Below, in pieces: positions 22,519-29,998 of a stretch of 29,998 bases of DNA (within the stretch, counting starts at the first letter, position 1; each line of letters begins with the position of its first letter). Source of the DNA: an uncultured Phascolarctobacterium sp. GTDB lineage: Bacteria > Bacillota > Negativicutes > Acidaminococcales > Acidaminococcaceae. A model generated the notes under the pieces. That model worked only from the letters and a program-made list of their open reading frames with translations, ran no database searches and was not told where the DNA came from. Both the position numbers and the translations under genes were made by a program. The DNA lies in assembly GCA_905200645.1 (NCBI GenBank), contig CAJKLD010000029.1, positions 1-29,998 of the forward strand, in the 5' to 3' direction.

Positions 22519-23925
22519 TTATTTAGCGCTGCTCAAAAAAGCAGCGAAAGCTTTATAGGTGTAATAAACATCAAATTTAGAGCTTAATTCAAAAGGAGAG
22601 TGCATGGAGATAATGGGCACGCCCAAATCAACAACGTCCACATCCATGGAGGCAACGTAAAGAGCAACTGTACCGCCACCGCCTTCGTCAACAGCACCCA
22701 GCTCGCCAATTTGCCAGAAAACCTTGGCTTCATCCATAATACTGATAACCTTAGCCATAGTTTCGGCGCTGGCATCATTGGAGCCTGATTTTCCGCGAGC
22801 GCCAGTGTATTTTGTCAGGCACGGCCCTTTATTAACAAAGCAGCTGTTACGCGCTTCATAAACATTGGAAAAAGTCGGGTCGAAAGCGCCGTTTACATCG
22901 GAGGACAACGCCGTAGTATTACGCAGCATGGTACGGATATTGGCATTTTCCAGCGCGGCCAAATCCTCCAAATAATGCAGCACAAAATCAGAATTCAGAC
23001 CGGTGTTGCCATAGGAGCCGATTTCTTCTTTATCAGCCAAAACCGTAACGGTTGTATAATATGGAGATTGCGTATCAATTTCCGCAGTCAAAGCAGTATA
23101 AGCGCACACCTTATCATCTTGACCGTAGGCGCCGATTAAGCCTCGGTCAAAGCCAATATCAACGGCTTTTACGGCAGGAACAAATTCAATTTCCGCACGC
23201 ATAAAATCGTGTTCGGTAATGCCGTACATATCGTTTAAAATTGCCAAAGCATTCAGTTTAACAGCGTCTTTTACTTCTTCCTGCTCGTCCTTAGACACAA
23301 AAGGCAGACTGCCGATAACAATATTCAGCTCTTCACCGCGAATACCGTCGCTAAGTTTGCGCTCGTTTTGCTTGGCGCCCAAATGAGGCAGTAAATCGGT
23401 TACGCAGAACTGCGGCTCGCCGGGATTTTCGCCCAAGCAAACCTTGACAGCCTCGCCGTTCTTTTTGATAATTACGCCGTGCATAGCCAAGGGCGTAGTC
23501 ACCCATTGATATTTGCGAATACCGCCGTAATAATGCGTTTTAAAATATGCCAGCTCATTTTTTTCGTACACCGGATTGGGTTTCAAATCCAAACGCGGAG
23601 AATCAATATGCGCTGCGTTTAAACGCACGCCTTGTTCTAACGGCGCAGTACCAAAGGTGGACATCAGCAAGGCCTTATCTCTGTTGACAAAGTAAACCTT
23701 GTCGCCGGGCTGATATTTTTTACCTGCGTCAAAGGGCACATAGCCTGCTTTCTGCAAATATTCTACGGCCTTGGCAGTAAATTCGCGCTCGGTTTTAGCT
23801 TCGTTCAAAAATTCTTTATAGCCCTCGCAATAAGCAAAGGCAGCTTCCTTTTCCGTGGCAGCGTCCTTACCAATGTGAGGAAATTCCCACGTGAGCTTTT
23901 TTTGTAATTCTTTCACAGTAGTCAC
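22519..23925 (-). CDS. M18 family aminopeptidase
   Basis: This cytoplasmic zinc exopeptidase, of about 468 residues, belongs to the aspartyl-aminopeptidase family. The metal ligands are found in AHIDSPRLDLKP (His106, Asp108), DKEEIGSYGNTG with the catalytic Glu pair, SSDVNGAFDP, and the C-terminal ISMHSPFELSSKFD. It would remove N-terminal residues, probably acidic ones, from peptides, which suits its place next to a peptide importer. I chose the GTG at 23925 because AAAGGA lies 10 nt upstream. The longer frame from the ATG at 23967 begins right beside the TATAAT of repeat copy 2, so a transcript from that box would barely include it. Confidence 0.9.
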   Translation of the reverse strand: MTTVKELQKKLTWEFPHIGKDAATEKEAAFAYCEGYKEFLNEAKTEREFTAKAVEYLQKAGYVPFDAGKKYQPGDKVYFVNRDKALLMSTFGTAPLEQGVRLNAAHIDSPRLDLKPNPVYEKNELAYFKTHYYGGIRKYQWVTTPLAMHGVIIKKNGEAVKVCLGENPGEPQFCVTDLLPHLGAKQNERKLSDGIRGEELNIVIGSLPFVSKDEQEEVKDAVKLNALAILNDMYGITEHDFMRAEIEFVPAVKAVDIGFDRGLIGAYGQDDKVCAYTALTAEIDTQSPYYTTVTVLADKEEIGSYGNTGLNSDFVLHYLEDLAALENANIRTMLRNTTALSSDVNGAFDPTFSNVYEARNSCFVNKGPCLTKYTGARGKSGSNDASAETMAKVISIMDEAKVFWQIGELGAVDEGGGGTVALYVASMDVDVVDLGVPIISMHSPFELSSKFDVYYTYKAFAAFLSSAK

Positions 23926-23974
23926 AGCAATCAAATCCTTTCTATGCTCAAGTTTCTTTATAATCATATAGAAT

Positions 23975-24058
23975 ATTATACCGCAAGGGTATATGTTCTA
24001 CTAAACTCTGCGTTCGCCTGCGGCTCCGCAATCGTTAAGTATTCACATTATACCACAT
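23975..24058 (-). repeat. 84-bp direct repeat, copy 2, with TATAAT at both ends
   Basis: Second copy of the unit at 22329-22412, same length and orientation, differing by seven transitions and no transversions or gaps. TATAAT boxes lie at 23975-23980 and 24047-24052 on the minus strand. The outer one keeps the TGG extension; the inner one has CGG through one of the transitions. The 29-bp core spanning the hairpin is unchanged. It sits directly upstream of the aminopeptidase gene and is its most likely promoter region. Confidence 0.85.
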
Positions 24059-24087
24059 CCCATGGCAAAGTAACATACACAGATGTA

Positions 24088-24126
24088 ACAAAAGACCGAC
24101 AAATTCCCGTGGGAACTCATCGGTCT
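24088..24126 (-). terminator. Terminator of the peptide importer operon
   Basis: Arms AGACCGA (24093-24099) and TCGGTCT (24120-24126) enclose an inner TTCCC/GGGAA stem, followed on the minus strand by TTTTG. The T-run is short, but the position, 15 bp after the last gene of the operon, fits. Confidence 0.75.
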
Positions 24127-24140
24127 CGACTGCAAAAATT

Positions 24141-25100
24141 TTATTTTACGCAGGAGCAGGCTACAAAATGATTAGGCTCAATCTCGCGCAGTACGGGATT
24201 ACCCTTGTCGCACACTCCCTCCACCGGACAATCGCAGCGCTTCATAAAGCGACACGCATCCGGCAGATTGATGGGCGCAGTAATTTCGCCCTTAATAATT
24301 TGACGTTTAGGCTTATCCTTGCCCACGATTGGCAACGGAATGGCCGACAGCAGCGCCTTAGTATAAGGATGCAGCGGATTTTTAAACAGCAGATTTGCCG
24401 GAGCTTTTTCTACCATGGTACCCATATACATGACGGCAATGTCGTCGGAAAAATATTTTACTACTGACAAATCGTGCGTAATAAAAATATAGGTTAGTCC
24501 CAAATCCTTTTGCAGCTGCTTCAGCAAATTCAAAATCTGCGCCTGAATAGAAACGTCCAACGCAGAAACAGGCTCGTCGCAGACAATCAATTTAGGATTC
24601 ATCGCCAAAGCGCGGGCAATACCAATACGCTGGCGGCGCCCGCCGTCCAGCTCATGCGGATAAACATTGGCATAACGCTCAGCCAAGCCAACTGTACGCA
24701 TCAACTCTAAGGTACGCTCCTCAATCGCCTCTTTGCCTTTCAGCAATTTATGCTCAATAATCGGTTCGCTGATAAGCTGCATAACAGTTTCGCGCGGGTC
24801 TAAAGAAGAAAACGGGTCTTGGAAAACCATCTGCATTTTTTGCCGCAGCGGACGCATTTCGCGACGGCTCAGCTTAGTAATATCCTGTCCTTGAAAAATA
24901 ATTTTGCCGCTGGTAGACTCAATCAGTTTCAGAATGCAGCGTCCGGTAGTAGATTTACCGCAGCCGGATTCGCCAACGATACCCAGAGTTTTGCCTTCTT
25001 CCAAAACAAAACTTACGCCATCAACTGCGTGCAGCTGTCCTGCCGCCGTGTTAAAATATTTCGTTAAATTTTCAATCACTAACAGAGGATTATTGCTCAT
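24141..25100 (-). CDS. dppF: Peptide ABC importer, ATPase subunit (DppF/OppF)
   Basis: The 319-residue ATPase powers uptake by the permease pair encoded upstream. Walker A is GESGCGKST (43-51), Walker B is LIVCDEPVSALD, the H-loop lies in ITHDLSVV, and the C-terminal oligopeptide-transporter extension has the cysteine-rich CRFMKRCDCP segment. The signature motif is LDGGRRQR (151-158) rather than LSGGQ; I have the impression that this variant recurs in OppF-type proteins of anaerobic Bacillota. GGAGG precedes the ATG, and the gene overlaps the other ATPase gene by 11 bp. The choice between Dpp and Opp names is arbitrary. Confidence 0.93.
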   Translation of the reverse strand: MSNNPLLVIENLTKYFNTAAGQLHAVDGVSFVLEEGKTLGIVGESGCGKSTTGRCILKLIESTSGKIIFQGQDITKLSRREMRPLRQKMQMVFQDPFSSLDPRETVMQLISEPIIEHKLLKGKEAIEERTLELMRTVGLAERYANVYPHELDGGRRQRIGIARALAMNPKLIVCDEPVSALDVSIQAQILNLLKQLQKDLGLTYIFITHDLSVVKYFSDDIAVMYMGTMVEKAPANLLFKNPLHPYTKALLSAIPLPIVGKDKPKRQIIKGEITAPINLPDACRFMKRCDCPVEGVCDKGNPVLREIEPNHFVACSCVK

Positions 25101-26094
25101 TTTGATTCCTCCTTAGAGTAAAGCCCGGTCTAGAATATGCATGACAGGCTACAAAATGGGTTTTGCTGCCATCTACGGCTTTAAGCTCCGGCACAGCTGC
25201 TGAGCAGCTTGCAGTAGCGTAAGGACAGCGCGGCGCAAAAGCGCATCCCGGAGGCAAATCAGATGGGTCGGGCATTAAGCCTTTAATAGGCTCCAGCATT
25301 TCACCTTGCTCCTTTAAATTGGGCAGGCTGTTGAACAAGCCCTCAGTGTAAGGATGACGCATATTATTGAAAACGTCGTTTACGGTCCCCTTCTCCACAA
25401 TACGACCGGCATACATTACTGCCATATCGTCGCAAATTTCTGCCACAATGCCTAAGCTGTGAGTAATCATCAGCATGGACATATCGCGGTTATTAATCAA
25501 ATCCTTCATCAGCTCTAAAACCTGCGCCTGAATAGTTACATCCAGCGCAGTCGTTGGTTCGTCGGCGATTAACAGTTTGGGACTGCAAGCCAACGCAATA
25601 GCGATAACTACGCGCTGTTTCATGCCGCCGGAAAATTGGTGCGGATAGTCGTAAGCTCTGCTTTCGGCAATGCCTACCAATTTTAGCATATCCTTGGCTT
25701 TTTCCAAAGCTTCTTCCGGTTTTAAATTTTGGTGCAGCTCCAAACTTTCGGCAATTTGTTCGCCAACAGTCATAACGGGATTTAAAGCAGTCATAGGGTC
25801 TTGGAAAATCATGGCCACATCATTGCCGCGCATAGCCTCCAGCTCGGACTCGCTCATTTTCAGTACGTCCTTACCTTCAAGAATTATGGAGCCGTTTTTT
25901 ATTACACCGGGCGGATCGGGAACCAAATTCATAATGGAAAGTGCCGTAGTAGTTTTACCGGCGCCGGTTTCGCCTACCAAGCCTAAGGTACGTTTTTTGC
26001 CAATGGCAATATCAATGCCGTTGACAGCGTGTACATCTGAATCTTCTGTTTCGTAATGGACTACAAGGCCCTTAATATCTAATACTAAATCCAT
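25090..26094 (-). CDS. dppD: Peptide ABC importer, ATPase subunit (DppD/OppD)
   Basis: The 334-residue partner ATPase has Walker A GETGAGKT (41-48), a standard signature FSGGMKQR, Walker B LLIADEPTTALD, and the H-loop in MITHSLGIV. The C-terminal extension CAFAPRCPYATASC is typical of OppD/DppD/NikD proteins. GGGGGA lies 8 nt before the ATG. It forms the heterodimeric motor together with the downstream ATPase. The spacing to the permease gene upstream is only 13 bp. Confidence 0.94.
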   Translation of the reverse strand: MDLVLDIKGLVVHYETEDSDVHAVNGIDIAIGKKRTLGLVGETGAGKTTTALSIMNLVPDPPGVIKNGSIILEGKDVLKMSESELEAMRGNDVAMIFQDPMTALNPVMTVGEQIAESLELHQNLKPEEALEKAKDMLKLVGIAESRAYDYPHQFSGGMKQRVVIAIALACSPKLLIADEPTTALDVTIQAQVLELMKDLINNRDMSMLMITHSLGIVAEICDDMAVMYAGRIVEKGTVNDVFNNMRHPYTEGLFNSLPNLKEQGEMLEPIKGLMPDPSDLPPGCAFAPRCPYATASCSAAVPELKAVDGSKTHFVACHAYSRPGFTLRRNQNEQ

Positions 26095-26107
26095 AATGCA
26101 GTCCCCC

Positions 26108-26980
26108 TTATTTCTTCAGCTTCGGGTCCAACGCATCGCGCAGACCGTCGCCCAACAAATTCAAAGCCAAGACGGTAAACATAATGGCTAGACCGGGAAT
26201 AACGCAAATATAGCTGGCACCGCGAATATGCGCTCGTCCGCCGGAAAGCAGCGCGCCCCATTCAGGAGCAGGAGCCGGAACACCAATTCCCAAAAAGCTT
26301 AAGGAAGAAGCAGAAATAATGGTAGTGCCAATCAGCAACGTAGTCTGTACAATAATCGGCGACAAGCAATTAGGCAGAATGTGGCGCAAAATTATTTTCC
26401 ACGTGGGCAACCCCATGGCGTATGATGATTCCACATATTCCAAATCGCGCACCGTCATTACGGAAGCGCGCACAATACGTGCATAATTAGTAGCGCAGGA
26501 AATTGCCAACGCGATAATTAAATTGATGGTGCTGGTACCCAAAAGAGACACGATAACAACAGCCTTCAAAATATTAGGAATGGAATAAAAAATATCAATA
26601 CCGCGCATAATAATATCGTCGGCCTTGCCGCCGTAAAATCCGGCAATAGAGCCTAAAATCGTACCGACAACCAAGCCGAAGCCTACGGAGCCCACGCCGA
26701 TAGCCAGGCTGTAACGAGCGCCGTACATAACGCGGGCAAATAAATCGCGTCCGTATTCGTCCGTACCAAACCAATGCTCGCTATTAGGAGCCTGCAATTT
26801 AATAGCCAAATTTTGACCGATAACATCTGTTTCATAATCAAAAACAAAGGGACTGATTACAGCAACAACTACCAGCAGCGCCAAAAAAGCCATGCCGATA
26901 ACTGCGCCTTTATTTTTTAACAAACGATGCAAGGTTTCTTGGAACATGGTGCGTCCTTTAATTTTTTTCTTTACTGCCAT
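26108..26980 (-). CDS. dppC: Peptide ABC importer, permease subunit (DppC/OppC)
   Basis: The 290-residue membrane protein has an N-terminal helix, a periplasmic segment with the family motif HWFGTDEYGRDLFARVMYGAR, and a five-helix transport domain. That domain carries the EAA-like loop (SSYAMGLPTWKIILRHILPN) that contacts the ATPases. I start at the ATG at 26980, with AAGGG about 8 nt upstream. A GTG at 26989 would overlap the stop codon of dppB by the sequence GTGA and is possible. Confidence 0.93.
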   Translation of the reverse strand: MAVKKKIKGRTMFQETLHRLLKNKGAVIGMAFLALLVVVAVISPFVFDYETDVIGQNLAIKLQAPNSEHWFGTDEYGRDLFARVMYGARYSLAIGVGSVGFGLVVGTILGSIAGFYGGKADDIIMRGIDIFYSIPNILKAVVIVSLLGTSTINLIIALAISCATNYARIVRASVMTVRDLEYVESSYAMGLPTWKIILRHILPNCLSPIIVQTTLLIGTTIISASSLSFLGIGVPAPAPEWGALLSGGRAHIRGASYICVIPGLAIMFTVLALNLLGDGLRDALDPKLKK

Positions 26981-26985
26981 CTTCC

Positions 26986-27921
26986 TCACCCTTTCTTGCT
27001 GTATTGAGCCTTGATACGCGGATCAAAGAAAGCGTACACCAAGTCAACTATTAAATTGATAATACACATTAAAATAGAGCACAGAATTATCGAGCCTGTA
27101 ACCATGGGAATATCGCGTCTGGTAATAGATTCATATACCAAGCGGCCAATTCCCGGCCAGCTGAAAACTGTCTCCGCCAAAACAGAGCCGGTAATAACCA
27201 AGGACATTTGCAGACCGATAGCAGTAATGATGGGAATCAGCGCATTTTTTAAGCCGTGCTTATAAATAACGCGCTTTTCGCTGCAGCCCTTGGCGCGTGC
27301 GGTAGTCATATAATCTTGACGCATAACGTCCAGCATGGAAGAACGCGTGATGCGCGTAATCAGCGCCGCCAAGCCAAAGCCTACGGTAACGGCAGGCAGC
27401 ACTAAGCTTTTCCAGCCAAAATTACCGCCGGTGGGAAACAATCTCAAATGCAGCGCAAAAATAATAATCAGCATCAAGCCCAGCCAAAAGTTAGGCATAG
27501 AAGTACCGAACAAAGCAAATACCATACCTGCGGTATCTTTCCAAGTATTTTGGTGAATGGCAGTATAAATGCCCAAAGGAATAGAAACGATAGTAGCAAT
27601 AATAACAGCAGAACCGCCAAGATATAAAGTGTTGGGCAGGTACTGGAAGAAGGTAGCAAATACATCCTTATTAGTTACATAGGATTTACCCATATCGCCC
27701 ACCAGCATTCCCTTAATATAATTGAAATATTGCAGCAGAAACGGCTGGTCAAGTCCTAAATCGTGGCGGATTTGTTCAATCATCTCCTGCGAAGCACCGT
27801 CTCCTGCAATCATCATGGCAGGATCCCCTTCTGTCAGGCTCATGGCCCAGTAAATCATAAAGGATGTTACTAAAATTACGGGAATTAAACTGAGGAGTCT
27901 ATTGACAACATATTTTAACAT
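26986..27921 (-). CDS. dppB: Peptide ABC importer, permease subunit (DppB/OppB)
   Basis: The 311-residue permease has six predicted helices. Family landmarks are the N-terminal YVVNRLLSLIPVIL, DLGLDQPFLLQY, GDMGKSY, and the ATPase-contact loop TTARAKGCSEKRVIYKHGLKN, followed by ETVFSWPGIGRL. It pairs with DppC to form the channel in the cytoplasmic membrane. GGAG lies 9 nt before the ATG. It is separated from the binding-protein gene by a 94-bp gap holding a hairpin that probably lowers expression of this and later genes. Confidence 0.94.
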   Translation of the reverse strand: MLKYVVNRLLSLIPVILVTSFMIYWAMSLTEGDPAMMIAGDGASQEMIEQIRHDLGLDQPFLLQYFNYIKGMLVGDMGKSYVTNKDVFATFFQYLPNTLYLGGSAVIIATIVSIPLGIYTAIHQNTWKDTAGMVFALFGTSMPNFWLGLMLIIIFALHLRLFPTGGNFGWKSLVLPAVTVGFGLAALITRITRSSMLDVMRQDYMTTARAKGCSEKRVIYKHGLKNALIPIITAIGLQMSLVITGSVLAETVFSWPGIGRLVYESITRRDIPMVTGSIILCSILMCIINLIVDLVYAFFDPRIKAQYSKKG

Positions 27922-27955
27922 TCAATGAAGCTCCTTTCATAAAAGCTGCAACTAT

Positions 27956-27988
27956 AAAACAAGAGAGGACAACGCCCTCCCTTGTTTT
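27956..27988 (-). terminator. Intercistronic hairpin, probable partial terminator
   Basis: A 13-bp stem (27956-27968 with 27976-27988, one G-U pair on the minus-strand RNA) and a 7-nt loop lie between the binding-protein gene and dppB. The T-run is limited to the TTTT at the stem end. Such hairpins often reduce read-through or protect the upstream mRNA, giving more binding protein than permease. Confidence 0.65.
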
Positions 27989-28014
27989 TAGCCTGTGTAG
28001 ATTATCCAGCTTAC

Positions 28015-29583
28015 TTATTTAGCGATATAAGCATGACGCCAGTCATGGTTGCCGCCGCCATAGAAATATTCGCCTTTCAAATCTTTATTATAGGCGATAA
28101 CCAAATTAGCAATATACAGAGGAACCTGCGGGCATTGGTCAACTAAATATTTTTGTAATTCAATGCCGATTTCCATACGTTGTTTTTGATCCTTCAAGGT
28201 TGCAACTTCGTCAATCATTTTATCTGCTTTAGCGTCAGCAAAGTGATGATAGTTAGAACCGGAACCTGTGTAGAACAGGTCGCGATATACGAAGTCAACT
28301 TTGGAATCTTCGTTCCAACGCCACAGGAACAGGCTTTGCTTGCCGTCCTTGCAGGCAGCTTTCAAAGCAGCTTGTTCCATGGGAACCAAATCAACGGTAA
28401 TTCCAATCTTAGCCAAATTAGCTTGAATTACGGTAGCAATTTGCTCATAAGGAGCGCCGGTTGCATAAGTCAAAGTAGTTTTGATAGGGCCGGTTACGCC
28501 GGATTCTTTCATTAGCTGTTTTGCACGCTCAAGATTAAAATCATAACCAGGCATTTCGTCATAGAAGCCCCACAAACCACGGTTCAAAATGGTTTTTTGC
28601 AGAGTGCCCTTGCCGTTCAGAGCAGCATCCAAAACAGATTTTTTGTCGATAGCGCAAGCTACGGCCTGACGCAGCTTTTGGTTATCCCACGGTTTCTTTT
28701 CTACGTTGAAAGCAAAGTAGAAAAGACGAGTGCCGGGCTGTTCATAAACAGTAACCTTTTTGTCATCCTGCAAGAATTTTAAATCGCTGATAGGCGGATT
28801 TACGCATACGTCGATTTCGCCGGCCTGCAACGCCATTACGCGAGCAGAAGCTTCTATCATCGGACGGAATTCGATAACATCAGAAACGCCGGGAGCAAAG
28901 TTTTCGGTTGCGGGAAGGCTATTTCCCCAATAATCTTTAACCTTGTTCAAACGGCAGTACTCGCCTTGAACCCATTTGTCAAATTTATAGGGACCGGTAC
29001 CAATCAGCCAAGGTTCCTTTACGCCGTCATCATAAGCTTTTTTAGATTGAATAGATAGAGGAACGGAAGACAGAGATTGGATAAATTCATTATTGTAAGA
29101 ACTGATTTCAATTTCAATTTGATGCTTATCTTTAACGGTACATTTTACAAAGCCGGCCAGAGCGGATTTAATAACGTTCTTCATAGCCATGTCCAAAGTA
29201 AACTTAACGTCGTCAGCAGTCATGGGAGTTTTTTTACCATCATTGAAATATACGTCTTTACGCAGATTCATAATGATGTGGGTATCGTCAACAAATTTCC
29301 AATCGGTTGCCAAGCCGGGAACAAAACGCTCTTTTCCTTGAGAACCGTTGTTGAAAAACACCAAGGTTTGGTGAGTGTTCTTCAAAATAACGTTGTTAGC
29401 AGCATCCTGTTGCTTTTGCAGATTAAGATTGTTGATGTCGGCATCAGTACCGATAACCAGCTTCTCTTTGTGAGCAACGCCACCACCGGCAGCATTATCG
29501 GCTTTTTTTTCACCGCCGCAGCCGGCAACAGCCATAGCAACGCTCATCAAAGCTGCCATGAGAAAAACTAATAATTTTTTCAT
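28015..29583 (-). CDS. Peptide-binding lipoprotein of the importer (solute-binding protein family 5)
   Basis: The 522-residue precursor starts with a lipoprotein signal peptide, MKKLLVFLMAALM..., and a VAGC lipobox, so Cys22 is lipidated after cleavage by LspA. A Gly/Ala/Lys-rich linker leads into a family 5 (DppA/OppA/NikA) binding domain with landmarks PGLATDWKF, YFNDGKKTPMTADDVKFTLD, GTGPYKFDKW, and RQAVACAIDKKSV. It captures di- or oligopeptides, possibly nickel or heme, for the permease; the ligand cannot be read from the sequence. AAGGAAGG lies 6 nt before the ATG. It is the first gene of the importer operon. Confidence 0.94.
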   Translation of the reverse strand: MKKLLVFLMAALMSVAMAVAGCGGEKKADNAAGGGVAHKEKLVIGTDADINNLNLQKQQDAANNVILKNTHQTLVFFNNGSQGKERFVPGLATDWKFVDDTHIIMNLRKDVYFNDGKKTPMTADDVKFTLDMAMKNVIKSALAGFVKCTVKDKHQIEIEISSYNNEFIQSLSSVPLSIQSKKAYDDGVKEPWLIGTGPYKFDKWVQGEYCRLNKVKDYWGNSLPATENFAPGVSDVIEFRPMIEASARVMALQAGEIDVCVNPPISDLKFLQDDKKVTVYEQPGTRLFYFAFNVEKKPWDNQKLRQAVACAIDKKSVLDAALNGKGTLQKTILNRGLWGFYDEMPGYDFNLERAKQLMKESGVTGPIKTTLTYATGAPYEQIATVIQANLAKIGITVDLVPMEQAALKAACKDGKQSLFLWRWNEDSKVDFVYRDLFYTGSGSNYHHFADAKADKMIDEVATLKDQKQRMEIGIELQKYLVDQCPQVPLYIANLVIAYNKDLKGEYFYGGGNHDWRHAYIAK

Positions 29584-29624
29584 AGTGCACCTTCCTTTTT
29601 ATTTTTAAAAATTTTGTTAATTTT

Positions 29625-29653
29625 ATTTTACACTATAATGTCATATTATGCAA
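29625..29653 (-). promoter_or_regulatory. Candidate promoter of the importer operon
   Basis: TTGCAT, 17 bp, TAAAAT on the minus strand, about 40 bp before the binding-protein start. The -35 is weak (3 of 6). An overlapping TATAGT at 29632-29637 is another possible -10. The region is AT-rich, so chance matches are likely. Confidence 0.4.
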
Positions 29654-29998
29654 GAAATTCATCTGTTCGCTGCCGCGTCAGTTTACTGTAGGAATCAAAA
29701 GGACAGACTCCACCAATTTTGTCTTACTAATCAAGTTATTCGAGCTTGACATGCCATTTAAGGGTCGCCAAGCATTCTGGGTTAGTAATATTAAAGCCAA
29801 ATAGGGTTTTGTAACCACATCTTTTTTTGCATTTATAGGCTTACATGGCCCTCGGCGCTACAGGGTGCTAGTACTTTTTTCTACTCAATCTGGTCTGAGC
29901 TACTTTAAAATTATTCAGAATATAGTCAAGGCCATCTAATAACCTTGCCCCCATACCCGAATTGACAGACACAAAAAACAGTCGTAACATGGAAAGGA
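29654..29998. other. Gene-poor 345-bp end of the window
   Basis: I find no complete gene, RNA or mobile-element end that I can recognise here. All six frames are broken by stops except a 42-codon frame running off the right edge. There is no strong terminator. It could be the flank of an upstream gene, a decayed insertion, or an RNA that I do not recognise. A TTGACA, 17 bp, TAACAT pattern on the plus strand at 29962-29990 could be an outward promoter. Confidence 0.4.
29868..29996 (-). other. Possible C-terminal end of a gene cut by the window edge
   Basis: The minus strand is open for 42 codons from the window edge to a TAG at 29868-29870. The translation ends ...VAQTRLSRKKY and includes GARLLDGLDYILNNF. 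I do not recognise it. Its length is compatible with chance. No terminator follows, which argues mildly against a real gene end. Confidence 0.15.

Noticed and set aside
22329..24058. Two 84-bp repeats as a CRISPR array or transposon ends
   Set aside because: Only two units, 1.6 kb apart, with a complete aminopeptidase gene between; they are direct, not inverted, and no transposase or cas gene is present.
29962..29998. Plus-strand promoter followed by an AAAGGA ribosome binding site at the window edge
   Set aside because: The AAAGGA begins only 2 bp after the -10, so it would overlap the transcription start rather than lie in the mRNA; no gene is visible to confirm it.

Overview
The window is an ordinary chromosomal stretch of a mid-GC Bacillota (Firmicutes) bacterium. 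Twenty genes are read on the minus strand and one (an aminotransferase) on the plus strand. The phylum call rests on a leucyl T-box leader, PyrR, TrmK, YhaM, the ComEA/ComEC pair, the lspA-rluD-pyrR order also found in Bacillus, and dense intrinsic terminators. The 635-residue glutamine synthetase clade and the anaerobe-type acyl-CoA dehydrogenase fit the Negativicutes or a clostridial relative. Placement near Phascolarctobacterium or Acidaminococcus is a guess, not something the sequence proves.

Layout, left to right. (1) 0.07-5.5 kb: a likely minus-strand operon lspA-rluD-pyrR-LUD protein-deoB-udp-exported protein, with an extended -10 promoter in front of lspA and a strong terminator at 72-115. 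It joins lipoprotein processing and rRNA pseudouridylation to pyrimidine nucleoside salvage. (2) 5.5-7.4 kb: a thioesterase and acyl-CoA dehydrogenase pair with its own promoter and terminator. (3) 7.35-9.5 kb: an unusual glutamine synthetase behind a leader of about 130 nt that holds a strong hairpin and a Shine-Dalgarno separated from the start codon by a second small hairpin. (4) 9.5-13.7 kb: comEA-comEC-holA, DNA uptake plus the clamp-loader delta subunit. (5) 13.75-16.66 kb: leuS under a complete T-box with a CUC specifier. (6) 16.76-18.1 kb: the plus-strand aminotransferase, ending in a perfect bidirectional terminator.

(7) 18.1-22.4 kb: an ABC exporter followed by trmK, a Nif3-family gene and yhaM, probably one operon. 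(8) 22.5-24.1 kb: an M18 aminopeptidase. (9) 24.1-29.65 kb: a five-gene Dpp/Opp-type peptide importer, with the lipoprotein gene first and a hairpin between it and the permease genes. (10) 29.65-30.0 kb: about 345 bp with no convincing gene.

The most unusual feature is an 84-bp direct repeat, present upstream of both the exporter operon and the aminopeptidase. The two copies match at 77 of 84 positions with only transition differences, carry a perfectly conserved GC-rich hairpin core, and have a TATAAT box near each end on the coding strand, so the element may supply or duplicate promoters. I saw no CRISPR array, prophage, insertion sequence, tRNA or rRNA gene, and no clear new multi-gene system; the novelty candidates are the repeat and the glutamine synthetase leader.
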